Shown here: piece after piece, positions 44,204-54,382 of the stretch
Numbering within the stretch: position 1 is the first letter of the stretch
Layout of the letters: the number at the start of each line of letters is the position of its first letter
Source: Anastrepha obliqua
Lineage: Eukaryota; Arthropoda; Insecta; Diptera; Tephritidae
Direction of reading: 5' to 3'
DNA: 64,000 nucleotides
Assembly (NCBI RefSeq): GCF_027943255.1
Contig: NC_072893.1
Span: forward strand, 114,141,784 to 114,205,783
The notes under the pieces: model-generated
What the model saw: the letters and a program-made list of their open reading frames with translations, nothing else
Told to the model about the DNA's origin: nothing
Database searches by the model: none
Made by a program: the position numbers and the translations under genes

Positions 44204-44604
44204 TCTAAGAGTCTACTTAAATTAAGTAAAAGAGATCTAAGAATCATAGTAGGTGTCCTATCTGGGCACTGTCTAATATAAAGGCATGTTAGTAGATTAG
44301 AGGCACCATCCAATGACTATTCTAGAAGCTGTAAGTACATATATAGAAGAGAAAGAGACAGTTGAACACCTTCTATGCGAATGCATGACTCTGTGTGGAA
44401 GAAGGTTGAGATTGCTCGGTCTTGCTTTTCTGGACAATATTGCGGATGTTGCGAATCTAAAACTAGCTAGCGTAGCTACATTTTTAAAGCCATACAATTA
44501 TTTAGAGAGGACCAAGTGGAGTAAGGCCAGGATAGTCCCGGTGGTATCAATAGGGACCCCCAACTGTGCTATGTGCTTCGAATAACAGTCACTTCACCTA
44601 ACCT

Positions 44605-44995
44605 AGGACTTGATTGCGTGAAATGAAAATCTGAACCATTGAAGACGAAGTTTAGTTCAGCACAGGTTCTAGATATGGGAGCATTGACACCATAAAAGCT
44701 TCTAAAAAAACAGCTTCTTTAAAGAATTATAGTTAAACAAATTTCTATTCTTTAGTTTGATGTTATTCCTCTATTTTTCTCTTTTTACCTACTGTTTACA
44801 ATGTACTGTACAGGAAGAAAAATGTAAACCATGTCTAGAGCCTTTTCTTCCGAACAGTTTACTGTCTTTCAGTTAAACGCTAAGTTAGAGAAAGGGTCCG
44901 CAAGGTCCGATCTAAAACCGATTGCCTCTACTTTTACCATTTCGAATGCTCGTCTTTCCTGCCTGACTCAGGATTATTTCTAAAGCCTATTCCAA
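44605..44995. other. non-coding, nothing recognised
   Basis: No repeat or coding domain was supported between the LOA tail and the SINE. Confidence 0.4.
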
Positions 44996-44998
44996 CTT

Positions 44999-46057
44999 AG
45001 CGGCCGCCGCAGCCGAATGGTTTGGTGCGGGACTACCATTCGGAATGCAGAGAGAACGTAGGTTCAAATCTCGCTAGACGATCAAAATAAAGAAGAAGTT
45101 TTTTCTAATAGCGGTCGCCCTCGGCAGGCAATGGCAAACCTCCGAGTGTATTTCTGCCATTAAGGGGGGGGTAGGGTCACAAAATCGAAATTTTTTTCTT
45201 CACTCATCTTATAGTAAATCATTTCAAGAATGTTGTGTCAAAGTTTTAAGTGGATCGGAGCAGAACTCTCAAAGTTATAGCCTTTGTAGGCACTCTACCT
45301 CGAATGCGGAGCATCGATAATTTCTCAGAGTCAATTTTTCAAACGCGTTTTTCCCGAAACGACTTCTTAAAAGTCGGTGCCAATCACAACTCCGAAACTA
45401 TTGAACCGATTCTTTTCAAATTTGGCACACGTTTTCTAAATCAAAAATACCTCCCCCCTACACTGTTTTTTTTCATTTTTTTTTTTCAAGGTTGTTTTTC
45501 ACTTACAAATATGGCGAAATTTTTCGCCAAAAATGCTCGTTTTACGTTTTTTTGCCACCAAAACTACAAAAATGAAAAAAAAAAAAAAAATTTATTAATG
45601 TAGGGGGGGAGCATTACGTCATACTTTATCTGAAAAATTCGACTTTTTTAGTTTCAGATGATTCTAATATACGACGAATGCCGATTGGCACCGCAGAGCA
45701 CCTCTCGAAAAACATATCTCCAAAAAAACTCTGTCATGGGCTTATTTGTCAATATTTTATTATTAATATTTTTTAAAAACTTATTGAAAAGATGTACAAT
45801 AACATGCAACTGATTTTATTAAAGTATCTTAAGCCATATTTCTGTAAAAAATTCAAAAAAAAGTGTTTTTTTTTTAGCGCTAAACCCTATCCCCCCCCCT
45901 TAAAAAGCTCCTCATAAAAATATCTGCCGTTCGGAGTCGGCTTGAAACTGTAGGTCCTTCCATTTGTGGAACAACATCAAGACGCACACCACAAATAGGA
46001 AGAGGAGCTGGGCCAAACACCCAAAATGGGTGTATGCACCAATTATATATAATATAA
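44999..46057 (+). mobile_element. tRNA-derived SINE, split by a MITE
   Basis: The head at 44,999-45,163 has an A-box-like gccgaatggtttggtgcggg (45,012-45,031) and a B-box-like ggttcaaatctcg (45,061-45,073), the internal promoter of tRNA genes, followed by a tRNA-unrelated body (ctcggcaggcaatggcaaac). After a 736 bp insertion the body resumes at 45,904 (aaagctcctcataaaaatat) and ends in an AT-repeat tail, caattatatataatataa, at about 46,057. I recall this body as a common repeat of tephritid flies. The head is tRNA-like with a long variable region (Ser/Leu type), a tentative assignment. Confidence 0.8.
45164..45899. mobile_element. TTAA-flanked MITE, 736 bp, G-tract ends
   Basis: It begins ggggggggtagggtcac at 45,164 and ends with the complementary ccctatccccccccc at 45,899, and is flanked on both sides by TTAA (45,160-45,163; 45,900-45,903). 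It interrupts a SINE, which fixes its borders. There is no transposase. TTAA duplication suggests mobilisation by a piggyBac-type transposase. Internal poly(T)/poly(A) runs and sequence such as ttttcaaatttggcac are present. Confidence 0.85.
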
Positions 46058-46058
46058 A

Positions 46059-46370
46059 GGGTGTTTAAGTTTTAAGGGCCGGGGTTGATTTTGAATAAAA
46101 TACAATTTTTTTTAGAAAACTATTGACATTTCTCTTTATTATGATAATATGGGTATGGCTCAATTATTTATGAAACAAAATATCGGCCAAATGGCCGCCG
46201 CGGCCTCAGCGGCACACGTCCATCCGATGGTCCAAATTTTCGATGACGCTGAGGCATAATTGAGGTTCTATGCCGTTAATGGGCCGAATTATCTCATCCT
46301 TTAGCTCTTGAATTGAATAACTCCAAAGAAAGAAATCCAACGGTGTCGTTGACGTTTAGGTGTGGTTCAC
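46059..46370 (-). pseudogene. Tc1/mariner-group transposase C-terminus
   Basis: The minus-strand translation gives LDFFLWSYSIQELKDEII, PINGIEPQLCLSVIENLDHR and GRGGHLADILFHK before a stop near 46,190. LTPLDFFLWG...ELK..I...RGGHL.DI.FH is the C-terminal region of a multicopy insect Tc1/mariner-group transposase, also found at 54,383-54,940. gggtgtttaagttttaaggg at 46,058-46,077 is probably its 3' end. It is truncated before the last catalytic residue. Confidence 0.7.
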
Positions 46371-46499
46371 ATTCAACATCGGCACTTGAAATTTTACCGC
46401 CCTTTATATATATATATTCCAACTTGGTCTTTCTGCTACGTAATGTGCGAGACTTTAAAGATCTTCATGCTAGAAAAAACGCTGTATAATTGTTTAGTG

Positions 46500-47070
46500 T
46501 ACTTTATACCCCTGTGGTCATCAGTATCGCGAACGATGAATCGAAGCAACTAAACCTAGTGGCATGCCGGGCAGGACAGTAACAGAGAAGATGTCTGACA
46601 GATACTTTCTCCTCCTCATTCTTGCACCTTCTGCAATAGTCGAAATGAGGTACGTTCAATCTTTGAACATAACGACCTATGAGACAGTGGCCTATGATCA
46701 AAGCAACTAACATAAAGACGTTTTTTCTTGACCGATTAAGTAACATCTTTGAGCGCCTGTGGTCCCATTTTGGCCAAATTTGCTACTTATACCACGCAGT
46801 TCGTAGTTTGAGAAGGGTATACCTACAACCTCCCTACTAAGAGCCGACTAGTATTTAGTGCCCTCTCTCGCTAATTTTTCTGCCTTACAATTCCTTGGTA
46901 AGTCACAAGCCCTGGGCCACATATCAAATACATGAGGAAATATTCAGCCATCTCTTTAAGATATGCCCCGCATTTGCGAGCATAATGGAGTTATTGACAA
47001 CACCACCAAGAGATTTAATCGCTATCAGAATAAATATTGACTTAGATTTGACTTTTTAGGTTAAAATGTA
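46500..47070 (-). pseudogene. LOA-like 3' fragment
   Basis: LIIGHCLIGRYVQRLNVPHF and CRRCKNEEEKVSVRHLLCYC at 46,700-46,560 match the C-terminal region of the LOA copy at 29.7-31.4 kb. Upstream (46,740-47,060) is a much decayed RNase H region: caaatacatgaggaaatatt at 46,925 onward parallels 30,310-30,400. Truncated at both ends. Confidence 0.7.
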
Positions 47071-47074
47071 ACCT

Positions 47075-47505
47075 AACTAAAATTGCTGACTATTTTCACT
47101 GCAATAATTATGCTATACTCGGCGCAGCATAAAGAATAATCGAAAGCTAACTTGGCAAATACCAGACCTAAGTTCGCATTGACGCTCATTCCAACCCAAA
47201 AATACTGAAAAATGCTCGCACTTGCCCAAAACTACCCACAAACGAAAGTTGAAAATCTACTCCAATATCTGTATACTTCCTTAGCTCATCTGTTATTTGC
47301 TATTTCAGTGAAATCCGATACAAACCGAGGTTCATGAAATTCCGCGTTATGGGCACAGGTTAGTGATTGCCAATTGGCTTAAAGTTTATTAGTTATTAGG
47401 GCATTTACTGACTAAAACTTTAATATGTGCGGCTTCTTAAAGAAACACTCAAATCAATCTATCCCAACTACCTAAATCACTCTAATTAAGTGGCGTAGAA
47501 AAATA
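47075..47505. other. non-coding, nothing recognised
   Basis: No domain or repeat was supported. Confidence 0.4.
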
Positions 47506-47509
47506 TTTA

Positions 47510-48045
47510 TACGAGGGCCATTTGAAAAATCCAACAATAAAAATTACCTAAAAAAACCTCATTTTATTTTTTGGATATTGGCTTATACACTTCTTCCAAT
47601 GCTGTTATAGTTTGTTGATCCCTTCCGTATTATAGAATTTGACCAGGTCAGAAAAGTAGCCATTCGTTTCTACAATCACCTCCTCGTTGAAATAAAATAT
47701 TTTTCCCGCCAGATATTTCTTCAAATTGGGGAACAAATAGTAGACCAGGTCATCGCAGGGAGCCAAGTCTCAAAATAGGAGTGATATGAAACGAGTGGAA
47801 ACCCTATTTTCATTAATTTTGCGACGAAAACTGTGAGACGTGAGCTGGTGCGTTGTCGTGTTGGAAAACGAAAATCACAACGACTTCCTCGATTCAAAGG
47901 AGTGTCAAACACAAAGAAATAGGCCAACCTGCCTGTAACTTGGTGTGTGTTTTTCGAAGAGTTGCTACTAACTAAACATAACTATGATACGCGCCAGTAT
48001 AGCCACCTCTCTGATTTTGCACGAGCTTTTCGAACGGCCCTCGTG
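47510..48045 (-). mobile_element. mariner deletion derivative, 536 bp
   Basis: The ends are tacgagggccatttgaaaaa at 47,510 and the complement ttttcgaacggccctcgtg ending at 48,045, with TA on each side (47,508-47,509; 48,046-48,047). Inside, the minus strand gives VFQHDNAPAH (second catalytic Asp block) and LFPNLKKYLAGKIF with NEEVIVETNGYF, i.e. the C-terminal third of a mariner transposase. The N-terminal two thirds have been deleted, so it is non-autonomous with intact ends. Confidence 0.88.
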
Positions 48046-48059
48046 TAGTCATTTCAACC

Positions 48060-48915
48060 TTTACCGCTTATTTTCAGTCATTTAGCTCAAATTTGTTTAT
48101 TTTCGTTGCTATAAACACATTTGTATGTATGTATGTGTGTAAGTATTTATACCCATTGAATGCTATTTGAATACAAAATTACCAATTGGTTTTGAAATTA
48201 AAATTCCGCAATCACAATTTGTTTACCATATTTTTAACGAGTGAATTTTCCAGTGAGTCATAACAGGCGGAAAATTAAAAAATTGAACACACAACACTTC
48301 CCGTATAGTTAACCCACTAATTGATATATGTGGATATATATGTATGCATGTATGAATTTGCTTGTGTATGCGACTGCATATGAGCATCTGAAAGTGACTG
48401 CACAATAATAAAAGTTGATATGAAGTGAATAATGGCTGGGTTAAATGTGTCACACTAATTATGTTGAATTTGTTTTTGTTGTTGTTTTTTTTTTTGCGAT
48501 GCACTCTTCAGCAGTGACCGCTTTTGTTTATCGTACATTCATTGCAGATTAAATATAATTTTGCCGATTAGTTTTACTTACACAAATATTTATATTGCTC
48601 TGTTGTATTGTAGAATAGCGTTCGTAACGCTTTTTTATTGTAATGAAATGTAAATATTTTGTGCTTACATATATAGGGTGACACATTAAAGGCTGCTAAT
48701 TTCAAATGTAAAAGACAAAATGCGGTGTTACTTCGAAAAGGTTTAAGGTTTTTTATTGTAAGAAAGCGACAAAGTAGCCAATAAGGCTGTACTTGGGCTG
48801 ATCTTCATGTATCTCTACGATTTCTGCTCACAGTTGAAAAATTATATAGTAAATATTCCACTCGTTTTTTTATAAAAATATAGTTCATACCACAACAAAA
48901 GCCATATAACTACAG
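48060..48915. other. non-coding DNA with microsatellites
   Basis: TGTATGTATGTATG-type repeats occur at about 48,122-48,142 and TATATG repeats at about 48,327-48,350. No gene was seen. Confidence 0.45.
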
Positions 48916-48921
48916 TCACTA

Positions 48922-49059
48922 CAAAATACCGTTGATTTTTGAGAATTTTTTTTGTTCAAGGTTTTTTCTTACATATAAAATATTTCGAGCATCGACTTTC
49001 TATGGAAGAAAAGACCCGACACGTCAGCAAAAAAATTGTCAAAAATCAACGGTATTTTG
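48922..49059. mobile_element. palindromic MITE, 138 bp, TA-flanked
   Basis: Left arm caaaataccgttgatttttg (48,922 onward) and its complement caaaaatcaacggtattttg ending at 49,059, flanked by TA (48,920-48,921; 49,060-49,061). The arms match over about 32 bp with one mismatch. TA flanks suggest a Tc1/mariner-type mobiliser. Confidence 0.8.
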
Positions 49060-49302
49060 TAATTACTTGAAACTTGCACTTTGTTATACTAGAATTTTAT
49101 GGGCTACAAAACTGCATACCCAGAAATTTCAGAAATTCTTAATAAAAAAATTTAAAATTTTGATGAAAGTCAAGTCTTCAACTATTGCGTTATATGGTAT
49201 CTATACGGTGTCTATATGAGTCGAAATCGGAGAGGTACTAATTAATAGTTGTTAGAGTAAGTGCAAGGTGGCTCAAAATTAATCACCGTATCGGAAGATT
49301 AA

Positions 49303-49955
49303 GGAAAATACCCATGAAAAGCAAGTCGACACCCATCGTCTCTTTGTCGACTATAAAGCTGCGTTCGATAGCCCGATAAGGGATCGCCTGTACGCCACCA
49401 TGTCTGAGTTTGGTATACCAGCGAAGCTCATACGGCTTTGCAGAATGCCGTTGAGCAACACAACCAGCTCCGTCAAGGTAGGAAATAACCTCTCCGAGCC
49501 ATTCAGTACCGTTCGAGGTTTCAGACAAGGCGATCCACTGTCATGCAACCTCAGCCGCTCTTGGGGTGTTCGAGAGAAAAGTTCTTCGTAAGATCTTCGG
49601 TCCTGTGCGCGTTGGCGAAGACTACCGTTCAAGAATGAACCACGAGCTGTATGAGCTCTACGCCGACATTGACGTAATTCAACGCATCGCCATCCAACGC
49701 CTGCGTTGGCTAGGGCATGTCGTGCGTATGGATGAAGAAGCTCCAGCAAAGAAGGTGTTCGAGGGCGAAGTCCAAGGGCGCCGACGCAGAGGAAGACCAT
49801 TGCTCCGGTGGAAAGACCAGGTGGAGGAAACCCTATGCTCGCTTGGTGTACAGAATTGGAGAAGGCGCGCGCGGAGCAGAGGCGCCTGGAGAGAGCTAGT
49901 GAGGTCAGCCGTAACTCGGTAACGGGTTGTTATGGCCACCTAAGTAAGTAAGTAA
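49303..49955 (+). mobile_element. RTE-like insertion with 15 bp target duplication
   Basis: Target duplication gtatcggaagattaa at 49,288-49,302 and 49,956-49,970 (perfect). The 653 bp insert has reverse-transcriptase sequence (LFVDYKAAFDSPIRDRLYAT, MSEFGIPAKLIRLCRMPL, TVRGFRQGDPLSCNL) fused to the protein's C-terminal tail (ELYADIDVIQRIAIQRLRWL, GHVVRMDEEAPAKKVFEG, RRRGRPLLRWKDQVEETLCS). The catalytic YADD region between them is deleted. The 3' end is a (TAAG)n microsatellite at about 49,940-49,955 rather than poly(A), typical of RTE-type tails. The second part (49,566-49,922) is an open frame of 118 codons. Confidence 0.88.
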
Positions 49956-50139
49956 GTATCGGAAGATTAATAATTTTTGTAAATCGCGTTGTACGTCAAT
50001 CATTTTATATTTTACACTTGCGAATTATACAGTTTACAAACGGAGAAGTAATGGAGCACGAAAAGGTCAAAATATAGATATCCATCACCCAAAATTATGT
50101 TTTTTATTCAGTAAGTTATTCCAGTTCGGCGTAGTCTAG

Positions 50140-50695
50140 AATTTGTCTACCTAGGATGCAGCATTAGCACCACCAACAACTTCAGCCAAGAGATCCAGCA
50201 AAGAATAACCCTTGCCAACAGTTGCTACTTTGGGCTGGGTAGGCAACTGAAAAGTAGACCCCGCTCTCGACGCAAGATAAAAACACATTCTATCAAACAC
50301 TCATCTTCTCGGCTGAGTACTGGACATCGACGAACACCGATGGGCGGTTATTAAGAACTTTCGTGAGAAAAACTCTTCGCAAGATCAATTTGTGTGACTG
50401 TTTTCTACCGAATAAGAAGGAACCTCGAGCCGTACGAGCTGTACGCGGACATAGACGTAGTGAAGCGCGTTAAAATTCAGCGACAACGCTGGTTAGGTCA
50501 CGTTGAGCGAATGGACAATGATGCTCCAGCAAAGAACGTGCTCTTTTCGAAATGTACAAGTGGAACACGCAAAAACGGACATCCTCATCTACGTTGGAAA
50601 GACCAAATTGACAACGACCTGACTGCCCTTGGTGTTTCTAACTGGCGTCAACGCGCGCATTGCAAAGGCGATTGGCGCAACATTTTGGTTGCGCC
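50140..50695 (+). pseudogene. RTE-like C-terminal fragment
   Basis: After a decayed YLGCSISTTNNFSQEIQQRI (about 50,150-50,210) come the thumb-like region and, at 50,430-50,690, ELYADIDVVKRVKIQRQRWL, GHVERMDNDAPAKNVLF, WKDQIDNDLTALGVSNWRQR. The fragment at 1,555-1,795 is from the same subfamily. It abuts an ACAAGGTGGC-type MITE end at 50,691-50,704. Confidence 0.8.
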
Positions 50696-50709
50696 ACCTT
50701 GTATATACA

Positions 50710-51735
50710 GCAAATTTGATATTTTTAGTTTTATATATATTTATACATTAACATCTTCAATACACAACCCTTTTTCGGTGCTTACAATGTCCAGTACAAA
50801 TTGTCAATTGTGCGAAACAGAGCTGAAAGTCTTCGTGTATCGCCTTCTTCAGTACATGCGCAGTCTCTTTTTTCATAGACCGAAATCGCATTCCATTTAA
50901 TACTGATTACTCATTCGCATTTCACACGAAATATCTGTCAAACTCCATTTAGATTGCATTGCCGTGAAATATCCGTGAAATTTCATATGTAATTCATGGC
51001 AAAGTAGTATTCAGTAATACTCAGTATGCGCAACATGCCAGCAATCTGATGCCAGCAACATTTTTTTACATCAACTTAAAATTGAGCGCAAACTGGCATC
51101 TCGTTTGTGAGTGAAGTCCCTGAGTTCGAATACTCAGAGGATGAGGCATTTTTAAGTGAAATATATTCGCAAAGAGTGTAAGTAAATAATCTGTATATAT
51201 TTTTGTTTGAATATATGTTTGTATATGTGAAGTCACTTGCTTAAAAACTCTTTTCTTATAAAAATTCGCCACTCTTCCTAGGGCGATGTTCATAAATTTG
51301 TTGTTTCTTCCCACTCAACAATCAATATTTCTAGCGACACCGGAAACCCAATGCATGTTAGTCGAGAAATTATGGTACACGGCGGCAAAGTTAGTATTAG
51401 CCTTGAAGAAGTAGCTCGAAGTAGCAATAAAAAGAAGCAAAAACACTATGAAGCTATAATCCCGGCTCATTTCTCCAACTCTAACTCTCTCTAGAAATAT
51501 CTGGGTACGGTGAAGTTTCCCCGAATTTTATTTCCTCCTTTCTTGGAGGAGTTTACGTGGGTACAAGAAAAGGAGGGAACGATTTCCCTCTTCTTGTCTC
51601 AGAGCTTTTTTTTCGAATAAAACCTTTTATTTGTGGAACATAATTTTTGTAATATTTGGAGGACTTTGCAAACTTAGGTAGATATCGGAAGACTTCTAAA
51701 ATTTCTCGATAGGATAGAAATTGATTCGGCAATCT
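50710..51735. other. non-coding DNA, no gene seen
   Basis: Nothing coding was supported. A short internal duplication of ggagg(a)-containing sequence lies around 51,535-51,575. Confidence 0.45.
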
Positions 51736-52130
51736 ACGCCATTCATTGCGAGATTACTAAATTTTAATATTTCTTATAAGTACAATTATGAAATATTATG
51801 TGAACGACTAAAGCCCACCATCAGTGAAATGATTGGAACTCATGCCAATGCTGGAGTACTCCGAGAAGGAAGAGGCTGCTGCCACAGCATCAAAAGGAGC
51901 CGCCTATGTGTCAGTGTAGCTGAATTTGGTACCCGCAATACATGTATGGCTGAGTAAATTAACGCTAAATATGATTTCATCCTCAATAGAATTGGTTAGA
52001 ACTTCTTCGAAGAGCTTTGATATCAAACGTGGTTAAAGGCAGGGTGCCAGGGTATGACGTGAATTTTGACAAAATTATGCTTTATAAGTCCCTCATCAGA
52101 AGCGACATCTTGAAGAATAGGTGAGGACAA
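51736..52130 (+). pseudogene. RTE-like reverse transcriptase scrap
   Basis: YEILCERLKPTISEMIG (about 51,796-51,845), then LCVSVAEFGT (51,905-51,935) and, after a slip, SFDIKRG.RQG (about 52,008-52,040) parallel the RTE order CERLKP..., SMSEFGIP, FETVRGFRQGD seen at 49.35 kb. Strongly decayed, and much of the intervening sequence is deleted. Confidence 0.5.
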
Positions 52131-52239
52131 ATCCGATGGCGCTTTTTGAAGTGATCGGTAGGGCACAAAAGACCATGAGATCGAAGTGCAAACATCATAA
52201 AGAATCTAATCTAAGAAACGATGCGGCACTTGTTGGTGG

Positions 52240-52440
52240 CGGAGAAGAGGAGTAGGAAGATCAAAATGCAGAGAAAGAGGAATAGGAAGATAAAAGTGAA
52301 GAGGAATTTCTCTTCATATTTCTGATAATGATAGGGAAAAGGAAAAGTAAAAAAGAAAAGTGAAAATGGTAATGGATAGGAAAATGAAAATGAAAAAAAA
52401 AATTGAAAATTGAAAAGACAAAAGATATATAAAAAGAATA
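52240..52440 (+). repeat. purine-rich tract
   Basis: About 200 bases composed almost entirely of A and G on the plus strand (gaaagaggaataggaagata-type sequence). No gene or tandem unit of fixed length can be defined. Confidence 0.7.
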
Positions 52441-52575
52441 TAAACTTAACGATAAAGTGGAAGTAAGACCTCGTTTGAGTTGGAAAGACTTTTTGGGGAA
52501 GACCTAACTTTGCTGGATAAAATTAGTTGCACCAATTAGTAAAAAAAAAGGGCGAAGAAACGATTGCCGCATTTT

Positions 52576-53310
52576 TTTAAGGGGTTAGGGGTAGTCAGAA
52601 TTTTCAAAAAATTATTTTTTTTTTCCTTTTTATTAAAGTTTAATATCTTAAAAATATTGTGTAAAAATTTGAAGTGAATCCGACACATATAAGGGTGCTC
52701 GGGCGCTCCGGATAAGCCACAAAAACTTTAAATGCGTTTTTCTCAAAAATATGTTTTTTGAACTAGTGATCACTGATCACTGCAACTTAAAAACCACTTG
52801 GTAGATTTCAACAAAATGTAAAAATGAAAAGCATAAAAGACTTATGCCGGATCGAAAGATTTTTTTTCAAAAATTTAAATTTTTTTTAACAATTAATTGT
52901 CGGTTTTTTGTCGAAAATCTAAAAAATATTTCCTGAGGCCGCCATATTGGTAATTTTGAAAATTTGAGAATTTGTTAATTTTGGGGAAAAAAACACTTCG
53001 ATCAGGCATAAGATTAGCTATTAATAAAACTAATTTCTCTTGTTCGATTGATTTTAGATGAATCTCCAAGGACTTGTGATGATCACGGCAAGGGACTTCT
53101 GGAGAAACGGGCTCCACTCAAACAGCGATAATTTTTACAATGATTATTTTTTTTTTTTTGAAATTTGCAAAAGTCATCATGTATTAATACTATGCTTTAA
53201 TTTTTGCAAAATAAAGAAATTGACTAGCGAAAAAAAAAAATTATTGAAAATCATAATTTTTTCGGGCCTCTCAGTAAAAATCACTTAATCTCAGTAAAAA
53301 TCACTAAGGC
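52576..53310. other. possible diverged TTAA-type repeat
   Basis: ttaaggggttaggggtagtc at 52,577-52,596 resembles the outer end of the TTAA MITE at 45,164 (G-tract plus TAGGG), and internal gtgtaaaaatttgaagtgaa recalls tgtgtcaaagttttaagtgg at 45,235. I could not find a complementary right end, so this may be a truncated relative. A 20 bp tandem repeat of tctcagtaaaaatcacttaa lies at about 53,269-53,307. Confidence 0.3.
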
Positions 53311-53895
53311 CGATAGCGTCAATCCAGAAGAAGAAGAACTTTCTATGCTCACAAATGACAGCCGCCAAATGGTAACGCTGCACGACCAATACAAAGCAGT
53401 AAATGGCGCTAAATTTAAAATAGACGTTCATAATCCCGCACCCATTACATTTATATGTACAGCTACAAGTAAGTACAAGTACATAAGTACGTGATCACAG
53501 GCGTGTTTGTAAATAGCCACATACATACATACATTTTTAGTTTTTCTAATGCGAAATCGTACTTAACTAGCGAGATCATGTAATAATTAATTAAAACTCA
53601 TGAATAATTAAATTTTCGTGCAGCGAATTCTGAAATCACGAACGTCCAGGCAAGGGGCTATAAATATTATGATAGGAAGAGAGTCAAATTAAAGTGAGTT
53701 GATAGAATATTGATGAATATTTTGCATAAAAAAATTGTGTTTTTCTACCGTAAAATTTTGATATTTCATAGTCAAATAAGAAATCAATTTTTGAGCACAG
53801 AATCGAGTAGTTCAAAGCACTAGAAGTTTAGCTATTGCTCCGGAGATCACCGCTTTTCACATCTGCCTAGACTTCAGCAAAAATTTAACCTTGTT
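53311..53895. other. non-coding, nothing recognised
   Basis: Contains acaagtaagtacaagtacat microrepeats at about 53,465-53,485. No gene was seen. Confidence 0.45.
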
Positions 53896-53896
53896 T

Positions 53897-53970
53897 TTGT
53901 TGTTGTAGCAACATAAGCATTCCCCATACATACACGGGGAATGCTGCTGAAATGACTGTTTGTATGCTTT
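53897..53970 (-). repeat. short dispersed repeat with CAA tail, copy 2
   Basis: Antisense: gtttttgttgttgtagcaac is the tail and gcattccccatacatacacg the hairpin-forming core (attcccc...ggggaat). Only the 3' half matches the copies at 21.3, 56.15 and 62.96 kb. Confidence 0.55.
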
Positions 53971-53974
53971 GCAA

Positions 53975-54380
53975 GCGAGTCATGATGGAAGGCATAATGA
54001 GATGGCACCTAACGTGGTAACGTTCCTTTGCTCTCAGCGAATTTGACAATGAGTGACGTCATATTAGCATCAGTAACTTGATTTAGCATTTTTGGTTTTT
54101 GTTATTTAGTCTCGGAGTCATGACATCTTTTTAGGCTGTTCTAATTAAAATGTAATGTTTATAGTTTTGTAAAATATACATTTTTTTTTAATTAGTTCAA
54201 TAATTCACTCAGTTTTATTTAGATTTACTTTTTTTAACATCTGGTCACATTATCCACGATTGCGGTTATTGTTGGTATTCTTCTCCTTCCAGCAGTCAAA
54301 TATCTCTCTCGCTACTACAGGGTTGCCCAGCTTTGGACATAAAAACGCACTAAAAACGCCCATTTAAAGAAAATAAAATA
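53975..54380. other. non-coding, nothing recognised
   Basis: No coding or repeat content was supported. Confidence 0.4.
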
Positions 54381-54382
54381 TA

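Larger units (their letters stand above)
42600..44600 (+). mobile_element. LOA-like 3' fragment, split by R1
   Basis: Left piece (42,600-43,138): VSIYSDGSKLND, then after slips CNIFQAEVLAISESLDKS, an RNase H domain. Right piece (44,204-44,600): SKSLLKLSKRDLRIIVGVLS, GHCLI, and a decayed Cys-His tail, then cacctaacctagg close to the family's 3' end. The two pieces are separated by an R1 insertion with a 15 bp duplication of tctaagaatctactt. The family is that of 29.7-31.4 kb. Confidence 0.75.

Noticed and set aside
45012..45073. A functional tRNA gene
   Set aside because: A-box and B-box-like sequences are present, but the acceptor stem does not pair and the region continues into a repeat body; it is the head of a SINE.
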